From Ulva prolifera (lineage: Eukaryota; Chlorophyta; Ulvophyceae; Ulvales; Ulvaceae), in contig CM041202.1 in the NCBI GenBank assembly GCA_023078555.1, positions 124,001 through 188,000 of the forward strand: a stretch of 64,000 nucleotides of DNA, in the 5' to 3' direction. The notes beneath the pieces were generated by a model. It did not search any database. It was given only the letters and a program-made list of their open reading frames with translations, and was not told the DNA's origin. Below, piece by piece: positions 44,836 to 56,500 of the stretch; position 1 is the stretch's first letter, and each line of letters begins with the position of its first letter. Both the position numbers and the translations under genes were made by a program.

Positions 44836-45753
44836 GTCTGCTCGCACTGCGCACCGTTCTTTCTGACCTGTATGCAATGACCTCAGCCCTCCTCCCCAAA
44901 TGTGGTATTTCTTACTGGCACGTCTCCTCCACCGATGCATAAGCATTTGAGCGCTCCTCTACTTCACCAGCAATTTAAGCTGAACTTCACTCTGTTCGAC
45001 AGCTTGTCTTCACAGTGCAATGTGATTGTGCGAAACTTCGTGTGCTGGGATCGCCCAAAATTGTGTGAGCGGTGATGTGGTAACGGATGTGGTAACACGC
45101 CATGTACATCTACAGTGGACATTTATCCTGCAAGGCCCAGCAAACACAGTGTGTTTGTATCAGGTGCACAAAAAGTGATTGGTGGATCTCCGGAGCCAGC
45201 CTGGCATGGATTGGCGGATCTCCGGAGCTAGCCTGACATGGTTCGCAGGGATGCTGGCGAGTGCCAATACTGTGTCAACGCGGTACAGTACATGTAGACT
45301 TCCTTACCAGCATCTTCAAGAGGATATTGACAACTCCAAATGAGGAGGACCACATGTGTGCAAGTATCTGCCATTTGATGCCAGTTTCGATTCAATGCAT
45401 TTCCTTCCAGCTTACACTGCAGCTGCAGCCATGGACAAGACATGGCTAGCTGAAATCTGCACACTATCCCACCCGCATACGCCTCGACTTGTACTCTTTG
45501 ACAACGAGAACGTATCACAGCATGGCGAACCTATGCCCCCCTGGACACACAAGCGTCGACCTTTCGTCAAGCCCAGCTGCCCAGTCCTACTCCTACAGGT
45601 CCAACTACGGCCCCTAATAGCTAAGCAGCTACCTACACGCATGCGCGTCTGCAGAGGCCTAGATGCTCAGACTTGCTGTCTGTCTCACACACCATGTGTG
45701 TGGCTATGAGTGCACTGCAGCATGCATGCTTATATCAGCAACTATTTAGTTAC
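44836..45753. other. Convergent intergenic region
   Basis: Between the ends of W gene 2 (plus) and S gene 3 (minus). No gene supported. A duplicated GGATCTCCGGAGC...AGCCTG segment is at about 45182-45240. Confidence 0.4.
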
Positions 45754-48700
45754 TTAAGCGGCATGTCCACGGCGAGGGCGCCTGCGAGGAGCACGGCGCT
45801 TCGCTGACTGGGCCCCCTTGCGCTCCACCTTGCGGCCGCCCTTGCGGAGGCGCTTCTGTTGGACCTTGTGGCCACCCCGACGGCCTCCTTTGGGCACATT
45901 CTTGCGTCCACCCTTCCTGACCGGTTTGCGCACAGGCTTGCGAGCAACCTTGCGGGCACCCCTGTGGCCACCCTTCTTTGCGACCTTCCGGCCGCCCTTC
46001 TTGGAGCCCTTGTGGCTACGCTTGGCGTGGCGGCGCTTGGGGTGTGACGACCTCTTGCGACCGCTCCGCGGGGCAGGGGTGGGGCGTGTGGGGGCGGGTG
46101 CTGGCGGAGTGTGTGCATGGGCGGGGTGTGGTGCATGAGTGTCCACATGGCCACCTGGGGTGTGCCCGGGCGCAGGGGTGGGTGTGGCGGGGTGGACCGT
46201 GCCTGAGCCGGTGTCGACAGACACGTGGCAGCGGCTAGAGGCGTCGACGGTGGCGGTGACAATCGCCTCCGCGATGGCCACGGCGCTGCCGTCGACCACC
46301 ACGAGCACCGTCTCCTCGTAATCAAAGCGCGAGTCCGGGCCTGCAGCAGCCGAGGCCCTCACGTACTTGCACAGAAGAATGTACACAAAAGGCAGCCAAT
46401 GCCATGCAGTGCTTGTCGAAATTTGAAATAGCAGGTGGACGGTTGGGTCAAGAAGATAAAGCAAGTACGCGTTCGCTGCAACAGTGACAAAATTGTCAGG
46501 GGCTCCGGGTCTGGACTCATGTCTGCTAGTACAGCTAGCACTAAACAAACACATCAGAGTGAACATGCATGGGGCGAACACCAGCGCAGGTCATGACCAG
46601 CTGCCAGGGCTGCACATTTTGCAGTGCACAACCTGATGCACGTGTGGCAGGCCGTACGTGTGGCAGGCCGAGAGGGCGGGGCGCACCAGTGCATTGGTGA
46701 GCGATAGCCTGGGAGGTGGCGATGGCGAGCACGCTGGCGATCGCCTGCGACAGAGCGTGGGCGTTGACGGCGCAGCTGCCTGCGTAGCAGTCCGACGTGG
46801 CGACTGCGAAGCCTTCCGCAAAGGCGCCAGCAACCGCCTGCACAGCAGCGCGCACAGTGATGCATCATGTGTACTGTAAAGTACGAGTGAATCTGGATTC
46901 ACGGAGCCGTATCCTGAAGATCTAGAGGGTGTTGACTGTAGAGCGTGGGTGTGCGGGGCCTACATGCATATGGCAAATGCCCTAGCCGGGCATGCGGTGG
47001 TGGATATCCGTGTACGCAGCTGCAGGATGTAGGTCAAGGTGATGTGGGGGCCTGCACCGGCACTGTCATAATATATGCATGTACCAGCTTCGATCGAAGC
47101 TTCAAGTTCAGCTGATTACGAGTAATTGGGTCGAGTGTGTGCACACGTGTGGGCAGGCACACACCTGCGCAGTTCTGGTGATCTCGACCTCCCCGGCAGC
47201 GCAGCCATAGCCCTGGCCCTTGATGTAGCAGCTCGACGAGATCTCGGTCATCGCGACCGCCATAGCTTTTGCTGCTGCCTGCAGGCACAGCCCTTGGTGC
47301 TTGCTAACGTAGCACTGACCACGGAGGCTACTAGTAGCCGGCCACAGCTGCAGGCTGAGGATCATGCATACAAAAACATACAGCACATGTACATATGAAG
47401 TTCTGTACATATGAAGTTCATACGAAATTGTCGATTCCATTCCGAGAGAGTCTGGAAAATGCCAGTGCGATCGACGGGAGTATGCCCTGGGGACCAGCAC
47501 CGCATGTGCTGGCGGCAGTTCCAGCCGGCCTTGGCCACACTGCCGACATCGGTCGACTACATCACTGATGGAAGGTGTAAACATGCGGACGCACCACAGC
47601 CTCCACAGAGACAGACGCCGCCACCAGCCTGGCCTCCTCGACGCACGCCTTTGCTCCCGCCTCCGCCGACGCCACCACCACGGCATCGGAGACGATGTAC
47701 ACGGCAGACGCGTCCAGGTCAACCACGCACGAGGCGCTGTCCTTTGGCCCCCCCTCCACGCCGGCGGCCGTGTTCGCGACGGCCTGTCCCGAGCACTTGC
47801 CGTCTTCGGCGCGGGCAGATGCGATCGCCTCGGCAAAGGCTTCCACTGTCGCCTCCTTCATGGACGTGGCGACGAGTTCGTACGCGGCATCAACGTCGGC
47901 GCCGTCCGCGAAGCCGGAAAAGGCGAACTCGAGGTCGGAGGTGGCCTGGAGGAAGATCTCCTGGAAGCTGGCCGCGACGGCGGTGCCGGCGGCACTGCAG
48001 CGGTCACAGGCGTGGGCGGAGGTCAGAGCGCCGGCGTACGCCTCGGCGATGGCGACGGCTTCGGCGTAGGCGAGGGAGTGGCCGTTGATCTCGAACGTGG
48101 CGGTGCCGCCTGCAGGCAGTGGCTACAGGGTCACCCACCCTCACGTTGGACCAGACCACTAGTGAACCCTGTGTTGCTTTCGAGCAAGAGGAGCAGCCAC
48201 GTAATACGAACTCTGACTGCGTTCAGAATGCGCAACATGTGTATATCTGCCAGACCATCGACACCAGGCTGATGTTCCAGTGGAGCCAACATGCATGCAT
48301 GTGGCGCGCAGTGTATGGGCCGCAAGGTCCCAGGGATACTATCAGTAGCATGACTGGGGCGTGCGCACTTGCGTAGCAGGCAGCTGTGACGTCCACGATG
48401 GCGGTCGTGAAGGCTGTGGCGGTGGCGGTGGCGGCTGCGCGGTAGCGCTCGTGCTGCGCCGGCCCTGGGTGGCACAGGGCGGCGCTCACCTCTGTGGCTA
48501 CATGCATGCAGAGCCGTTATTGAAAATATGCATGCATGAGGCTGAAGCATTCTAGAAGTTGAACTTCCGGACCACCTGAAGACACTTGGCCGGTTTAGAA
48601 ACCCAAAACCCAAATGCACTTTATGAGTTTGTGCTGACGGTCTGATACCACTGTGCATGCATGGGTGTATGATGCTGATGGCTGCTGTAGCAAAATGACT

Positions 48701-49684
48701 GTACCATGGATGCAACTGAACCTGGTTTGCTGCCGAGCAGAGTTGCATTAGTACGTTTCGTGATAAAGTACGTTAAGCAAAAATACGCGTATGGTACGTT
48801 GGCTATAATCAGGGGGGGTTGAAAAGTACGCTGTATAGGCTACATTGCTGGCTTGGCGCCGGAGGCGCCAAGCCCGTGATGACCAGCCGTGGTGCCACGG
48901 TCACTGTCATCTGTGCTTAGGCACATTATTGCAGAGAATAGTACAATGAACTAGTAGTCAATCAGATGATCAGGTTACTCAGGTTCATCATGCAATGCAA
49001 GGGATGTTCAAAACCTTCTTTGGCCTTGTGGCTAGAGGTGCACCACAGTGCAGAGCTCCAGGCTCTCCGAAATCGGCCAAGTCCGAAACGTACGCGCGTA
49101 CTGTACGCTGATAAAGTACGTAAGCATAAAATACGCGTATTAAACGTACCGAAATCGAAAGATACGCGTATTAATGCAACTCTGCTGCCGAGCATGCACT
49201 GCGCAGAGGGGCATACCAACATACTGGGCGACCTTCGCAGACTCAGCAGAGGCGGCGGAGATGGAAGAGACCGAGCATCTGGTCACACTCTCTGCAAGCA
49301 CACCTTGCTTGTCAGCACATGCATCGTTGCGGCAGCACTTGTGAAACTCGTATGGTATGTGCTTGCTCCAGTACATGGAGTCTATCGTTTGCATGGAGTA
49401 CAACGTACACAACGTGTCATGCAGAGACAGTGTGCTAGAAGCGGTTGTTGCGATGTGTCTGAGACCTCGTGCGCACGCGTACGAGGGATTGCCCTGCAGG
49501 ACTCGGAGTTCACAACAAACTAGGCCGTGTATCTATTGTGGTGCGGATGACACGAGGATATGTGCGATATCATCGTTGGCAAGGCGTTGCAAGATCGAGC
49601 CGCACCGTAAGGCTTGGCGGCGAGGACGTGGCCGCTCGAAGCCGCCAGCACGCCAGCAGCCGCGACGAGAGTTTGCAGTAGCAT
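45754..49684 (-). CDS. Family S gene 3: secreted Ala-repeat protein with polybasic tail
   Basis: Six exons (49606-49684, 48369-48497, 47595-48109, 47165-47278, 46687-46837, 45754-46340), GT-AG, phases consistent, 524 residues. The signal peptide is MLLQTLVAAAGVLAASSG. The Ala/Cys domain follows (GHSLAYAEAVAIAEAYAG; SFQEIFLQATSDLEF; AVAMTEISSSCYIKGQG; EGFAVATSDCYAGSC), then GPDSRFDYEE, a Pro/Thr/His linker, and a tail of KKGG/RKPVRK-type repeats ending RRRPRRGHAA. Exon lengths 2-5 are identical to S gene 2. Intron 1 contains a complete hAT MITE (48738-49184). The gene is head to head with W gene 3 (start 50502), mirroring the S gene 2/W gene 1 pair. The tail, rich in Lys, Arg and His, would be strongly cationic outside the cell. 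Function unknown. Confidence 0.88.
48738..49184 (-). mobile_element. hAT-type MITE in intron 1 of family S gene 3
   Basis: 447 bases with terminal inverted repeats starting CAGAGTTGCATTA, flanked by the perfect 8-bp duplication CTGCCGAG (48730-48737 and 49185-49192). It has internal subterminal repeats of the type ATACGCGTAT and GTACGTT. It is the uninterrupted relative of 3847-5462. There is no coding capacity. Strand is nominal, given as the host gene strand. Confidence 0.85.
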
Positions 49685-50501
49685 CCTGAAAGCCTGCAGC
49701 TGCTAGAAACTAGCTGTAGCAGCCAGGGTTGGCTTGGCTCAGGCACTCGGGGTTGCGGTGTCGGGCGGTTTGAGGTTTACACCACGGAACCTGCACCGCT
49801 GCGCCCTCGAGATCTCTAGATATTAGCGCTAGCAACGCTACACAGCACGCACGGGACCCGAAGCGCTCCGACTTGAATTCATGAAGAAGCAACACAGGGT
49901 TGGACAGGATATTGCAGAGCTCTACCGTGGCACTTGCTTGCTTGCCACGGCTTTATATATGTACGGTTTCGCCAAACATGGCTGCTGCAGTCGCAAGGCC
50001 TCGCCATCGACGCAAACGAGCGTTGGTGAAGCTGCACGGCGTCCTAATGCATTCAGCGCATGGCGATGTTCGATCATTCGAGATGAACACGCGTATCCAC
50101 CGACGTGCCGCGACAAGTTTCAGGCAGGTCATGAGTCATGACGCTCCATGCATACACTATATTCGTCATCTCTGAGGTATGAGACCCTGTGATCCACCAG
50201 TTGATGGAACGATTTCACGGTGTGCATGGCTCTGCACGGTTTCCGCAACACCCGAGCTGAAAGCCCAGGCGCAGCCAATGAGACCAGGAGACACAAAAAC
50301 CCCCATACACCCTGTTTGAGCTATACTCTCTGATCAGTGGACTGGCTGTTGTTACAAGCATTGGCTGCAGGCCTTGGTAGAAAACCCCTTCGCGCTCTAG
50401 ATCTCCCTCAGCTTCAAGCTTGTATTATCGTACGTCCACCGGTACCTCAGCAACTGCCAACGAGGAGCTTCAACACTACTCTCTACCACATCTCTTAAGA
50501 A
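49685..50501. promoter_or_regulatory. Shared upstream region of divergent S gene 3 and W gene 3
   Basis: 817 bases between head-to-head start codons. No ORF supported. CTCGAGAT is at 49806-49813. The geometry matches 24724-25754, suggesting a bidirectional promoter (inference). Confidence 0.45.
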
Positions 50502-53500
50502 ATGGATTCGCTGCTACCTTTCAACGTCAGCCCCTTCACCCTCATGCGCCAGAGCTTCGTCCCGGGGGTGCGTGCTTAAGCTTGCGTTGATAGCATCGGC
50601 CAAACCCTGACACAAATTCTCCATAACGTTTGGGTTGGGGCTTTTTTACGGGTTGATGTGATGTCCGCGGGTGGTACCCAGCTGCAGCCCTGTCCCACGT
50701 CCGACGTGGACACGGCGCTAGCAACAAGGGTCGCGAAAGATCCCTTCTGCGCAATTGCAATCGCTGTCAACATGAACACACATGACAGAAGGAGATCGCG
50801 GAGGTGCTGCGTAGGTCAAAGATAGATTCATCAAGGATGTCCGTGGCGACGAGCAAGCTCATCGAGTACGTAAACCCAGCAGCAGCAGCGAAAGCGAGCC
50901 GAGGCCAGCGGCTGTGAAGGCCGATTTCACACCTCCGCAGCAAGCTGAACTAGTACGAGCCACTGCAGACATGCAGATGATCAGAAGTGACGTGTTTGAG
51001 GGAGAGAGAACGCATTTGATGTATCTTGGTGTTCTGCAGGTTGGTGGACGCGCTGCTGTCGACGAGGAAACGGGTGATCGACGCAATGGCTCTGGAATTG
51101 AGCTCACTGTCACAACCTGCGCAACTCATAGGTACGTGCATTTCACCATACCATGTAACGAGCACGACTGGTTTATCCGGTTCTCCCTTGCCTTCAGCCT
51201 CTTTTGCCGCACAAGTGCATTCATGTTGGCATGTGTGAGCCCACCCGTGCCTCTTGTGTGGCCCACCCGTGCCTATTTCGTGAACTCATTGCCAAACCTA
51301 AGCATCAATCCACTAGCAGTAGAGATTTGAGTGATCCCTGCTCATTTCAGTGCATCCATGCTTGCACATGTCTCCGACGTATCAGGAGCGTCCACGCCAT
51401 GACTGTCTTGCAGAGAACACGATCGCGAGAATGATGACCTTGAGCCATCCGAGAAATCATCTAAGGTACAACATGCTGAAGACTGTGACGGTGTGTTCCT
51501 CTCTTCATCTCTTCGGATGTGCTGCCCGTGGGCCGAGCCGGGCCGGAAGCAAACATTATGTTGCACGCTTCAGTGTTCAGTCGCTGACAATCAGAGAACT
51601 CGTTTGTCTCTGTGCGAATGAATCGTCGGTGCCTTCCAGTCACATCTCTGTAGCGGTATCTTCGCCTCGATGAAGGGTTTTTTATTCTGCGGTCGTGTTG
51701 CTGCTGTCAGTGTGTGCTAAGCCATCGGTGGCATGTGTTCTGAAAGTCTGTAGCATGCAAAGCATGCTTGTGGTGAGAGTGCTGCTTGACCTTGAGTCGG
51801 GTTGAGTGACATGGACACACAGCATGTGTGCTGCTTTTGCTCCCCGCATCTCCAAGAATGAACGTCGTGACTCTGAGCTTGACTGCATTCACAATACAGG
51901 TACTGAAGCAGGAACATGTGATCCCTCTGTTGCTTCAGCACATTTCTCGGCCGAAGAGCATCCCACATCTACATCCTCAGGCAATGCCATCGAGCCAGCG
52001 TCTTCCATTCGCGATAGCTCTGGAGAAGAGCGCCCACAATCTACCTCCCCATCCAAGATCATCGAAGAACGGACATCACGTCCTGACGGACTGACCTGTG
52101 AACAAGCTCACGTCGCCCCAGATGCACTTCCGTCAAATCTCACCTGCGACGGAGCCCTGTCAAGCACTGTTCCTTCTGATGACCACGTCAACACCCCTTC
52201 CCAGCCACTGCTGACTCCCCCAGACGACCCATCTACAACTTCTCCAGGAGACCTCGTCATCGAAGAGGCATGCTCAGAAGCGCTTCCCGGTCCACCTGCA
52301 TCTCATGTTGAAGCGTCAGAGCCAGAGTCTCCTGCAACAGACTGCTGGTGGGCGACCCAGCCGGTCATCGGAGACATCCCCAGCCCCCATGTGTTGTACG
52401 ACTACAACTCCTGGGCAGCAGACTACTGGGCGTGGCTGCGTGAGGGCGGCACCGACGCGTTCTGCCTGCACATGGTGCTGTGGGGCCAGCAGGGCTCCTG
52501 GGGCGACGCTGAGTGGGAGGCCTTCCGCCAGGGCAGCCCCGACGACGGTGCCCTCATCGACGCCTACTGTGCACACTGGCACACACACGGCTGGCCGACG
52601 GCGCCGCTGCCGGCCGAAGGGGCTCCGCTGCTGGCCGGAGGGACTGCGACCGCCGAGTGGCTTGCGACCATGGCCGGCACTGATACGCCACCCGAACAAG
52701 TTGATGGGGGTGTCGAAGACCTGAAGGAGAGCAACGACGACGAGCCCGAGGCGCTGCTGCCGCCAGGGGCAGCCTTCACCGGCCCGACGTCCGCAGAAGC
52801 TGGAGGGGCCGTGGAAGCACTGGGGATGAGTCCAGAGGACACCGGGAGCGATGCGCCTCTGCCGGTAGAGACGGTTTCCGGTGAGGTGGCTGAGGGCCTC
52901 CGAGTCGACGTCTCCGGTGATGTGGCGGCGGTGTCTTCTTCAGAGCCCGGGCCGCCGGAGACGCCATCTGGTGAGGTGGCTGATGACCCACCTCATGAGG
53001 GCCTCGACGGCAGCGATGATATGGAGGCGGTGCCCACTCCAGAGGTCACCCCGGTGGACACTATGAGTGCTGGAGACGATGCCGGCGAAGGTGACGCCGA
53101 GGCTACTGCAACAACGCTCGATGAGGGTGCGCCTTGTGTTTCTGTCGACACGTGGCTTGTTCGCTGGCATGCTTTGTTCGCTATCAGCCGTGGACCAGAC
53201 CCATGCGCGACCTTGGCGCATGACCTGATCTCATGGCGGCCCTCATCCACTAGTAGTATACTGTCTAGAGGTCGTGAGGGCTCTCGAGCTGGCTTGTCAC
53301 CTTTTCTCGCACACGCGGTGCTGCTGGCAGACGGCCACGTGTGTGTACACCGAGGCGCTAGCATCCTGGTCAGCATTTGCTTGAGACCACTCACGTTTAC
53401 TTTACGTGGACACATAGATAGAAATGGCCTGCATCTCTCGCATTACTGCAGGTGAGGACGCCGCCATACCTCCAGATGCGATCGGCAGTGATGGCGCGGG

Positions 53501-56500
53501 TGTGCCTGCCTCTGAGCCACTGTTGTCGGCGAGTGGCACCGAGCCCGCCACCGTCCCGCCGCACTGTGTGCTCGTCACGGTGCTGGTGGAGAAGGAGGAG
53601 GAGGTGGCGAAGCTCCAAGTTGCACTGGAGGAACAGGCGGCCCTGCACGCCGCCGCCCTCGTCGCCACGGGACAGCGCGAGCGCGCCCTGCAGGCTGCAC
53701 TCGACGCCAAGACCGAGGAGGCCCGCACAGCCAAGGTGTGGTGCTCGTGTGTGTATGTGGTTACAAAGGACAGAGGCCGGGCACGCAATCGGCTCTGGGA
53801 ATCCACTCGCAAACCCACTCACTCAGACATGGCACTAGGCCGGGCACACGGGCTCGCACGACAGCCCTACCGGCGACACCTGCCTGTACGTGTATGCGGC
53901 TAGGTACGGCGTGACTGCCTTGTTGTCGCCGAGGAGCTAGTGTCTTGGGGGTCGTGTCGGTCTGCGGCCACGCACGTGAGCGCCGCAGCGCCGCCGTGTG
54001 ACGCGGTGTCGACAGCCGACGACTCTTTCGAGGTGGTTTGTGCTGGTGTCGTTGACACCCGACATCGCGCCTTGTCCCGCTTTGCTTTGAGGCAGTGTGC
54101 TGGAAGCAATCACAAAGAGCCGTGCGCTGCCATAAAACGCCATGCTGACATCGAGGGGTACCTGTGCCTTTCAGTGTGAGCAGTTGCCGCGTGTGATTGC
54201 AGGCCGAGCTGGAGGCGGCGGAGGCGTACGCTGCTGTGGAGGAGGTGGTGCTGCAGCGGCGGGCGGCCGTGCAGCTGGCAGCCGCTCGGGAGGGGCGGCA
54301 GCGCGCGCAGGAGGCGTTTGCGGCCGCGGAGCGCCTCCGCCTCGAAGCTGACGGCCGCCGCGCCGAGGCGGAGCGGTGCTTGGCTGAGCTGCAGGCCCGG
54401 CTCGGCCCCGCTGAGGTGCGTGGCTGCCTTCCGTGGCCGAGTTTGTGTTGCGACTTGTTACTCACAAGGACAAAGCGAGCGAGGCAGGTAGCACCGCGGG
54501 CAACAACCAGGGGAACCCCACACCCACGCAACCAGCGGCTATGTGTTTGTGTGCTTTTGTCGCCGTAGTCGGTGCTGTGCCTGCATGCTTGATTGGCCGT
54601 GCTGACCGCAGAGATCCTGTCAGACCTGCAGGGGCCATGAAAGCACATACATGCATTGTACAAATGTGGAGATACACCGGCCGGTGGAGGCGTGCCTGGC
54701 CGTGTAGCGATCTAGCTCGTCGTCGTGGCGTGTGGCTGCAGCCCGCATGCAGCCCGTGTTGCACCACCTAGCTGTGCACCTCACTGTGGCCCCGTATTGC
54801 ATTGCCTTGACGCTCGGCGGGTGTGCAGGAGGCTGTGGCCTCTGTCACGGAGCGACTCCGGGCAGCAGAGGCCGCCAACGTAGCTCTGCGGGAGGAGCTA
54901 CAAGCAAGCCGCGACGAGGCTGCTTCATCACAGGTGGGTCCCGGGTCCCACCCACCGACTGGACATGATTGTATATCCCTATATAATATAGTAATATATA
55001 GGTTTTTGTATGTAGATGATATAAGATACACACGAAGCACGTCTGTGCTACGTCCCGTTGGTTGCGTGCGTGTGTGGGGCCCTGTTTGTGCCCTGCCGTG
55101 CTACGTGCCTCTCTGGTGTTGTCCTTGTCACGCACAACACATGCTCCTCGTACTTGTGCCGTTGATGCCAATGATCTTGTCCTGCACTGGCATCAAGCCT
55201 GTCCCAGTGCCGATAAAGCTGCATCGACATCGAGCCTGTGTGTTGACCAAAAGGATAGTATGCCGACCGGGCCCTGCCCATGTGGAAGTCGAGCACACAG
55301 CCTCAGTCACATGCGGCCGAGTGCAGGCGCAGGCAGACACTGCCGCCACGGAGGCCTCGGCCGCTGTCACCGCCGCGGTGGCCGCCGCACAGGAGAGCTC
55401 GACCGCGGCCATCTCGGCTCTGTATGCCGAGCAGGAGGTGCTGGAGGCCGACCTCGAGGCCGCCACCGCCCGCGCCGACGCTGCCGACGCCCGCGCCGAC
55501 GCCGCCGAACTCGAGGTGCCCCTCCCCTCCCCCCCCCCCCCCCCCCCCCCCCCCAAACAAATCCCGCGCGGCGTGAGCTCTCCAAACTGTAAGCTTTCAA
55601 TGGAGTGAGTGAGCTGTGTTTTTCGCGCAGTTTACCACCTGGTCCAGCATGTGATGATTCCCCAAGCTGTGCAGCCAGCACGTAACACGCACCCGCATGC
55701 TGTGGTCAGTGTCTGTCAATGCTTATGCATGAAAGTGCCGGCCTGTTTCCAGTGTGCTGGCGAGGTGTGGTATGCCGTGCTGAGGTTGCTTTTGTACTCA
55801 GCATTGTGTCGTGGCTCGCACTGCGAGGACCAATGACATGTACTTCGCCACCATTGGGGCATGTGTTTTGCCATCACTGAATGCATCGATATCTGGTGCG
55901 GTCTGCAATTAGAGGACACGTGCGTCTTGTTCTTACCTGTCACTACACGACTTTGATCGTTGCTGTGTGCCCTACAGGCTGCGCGATTGACTGAGCAGCT
56001 CCAGGCAGCTGCGCCTGTGGCCGCACCCACGCCACCCACAGCCGCACCACCTCTGCCGTTGGATGGCGGCGAGGCCACCGAGTGCGCTGACCCCGACCTG
56101 GCGCCACAGGAGGAGCAGTCGGTTTTTGCTCATCCACGGTTTGCTGCTGGGGCCCCTGCGTGTGCCGAGCCCGGGCCTGCTGCTCCGGCTCTTGAAGGTG
56201 AAGCATCATTCTTTGCTTCCACCGTTGAGGGGCAGTGCTTCGCTGATCCTGGCACCTGCGGCGAGCATGCCGCATGGGACGCGGCCACCCCCGCTGCCCC
56301 CGCCGCCGCCGGAGATGGGCAGTACTACGCTGACTCAGGGTACGGTGAGCACGCCGACTGGCAGACGGCTGCCGCCGCCGCCGCCGCCGGAGATGGGCAG
56401 TACTACGCTGACTCAGGGTACGGCGAGCACGCCGACTGGCAGACGGCCACCCCTGTCGCCCCCGCCGCCGCCACCGGAGATGGGCAGTACCGCGCTGATT

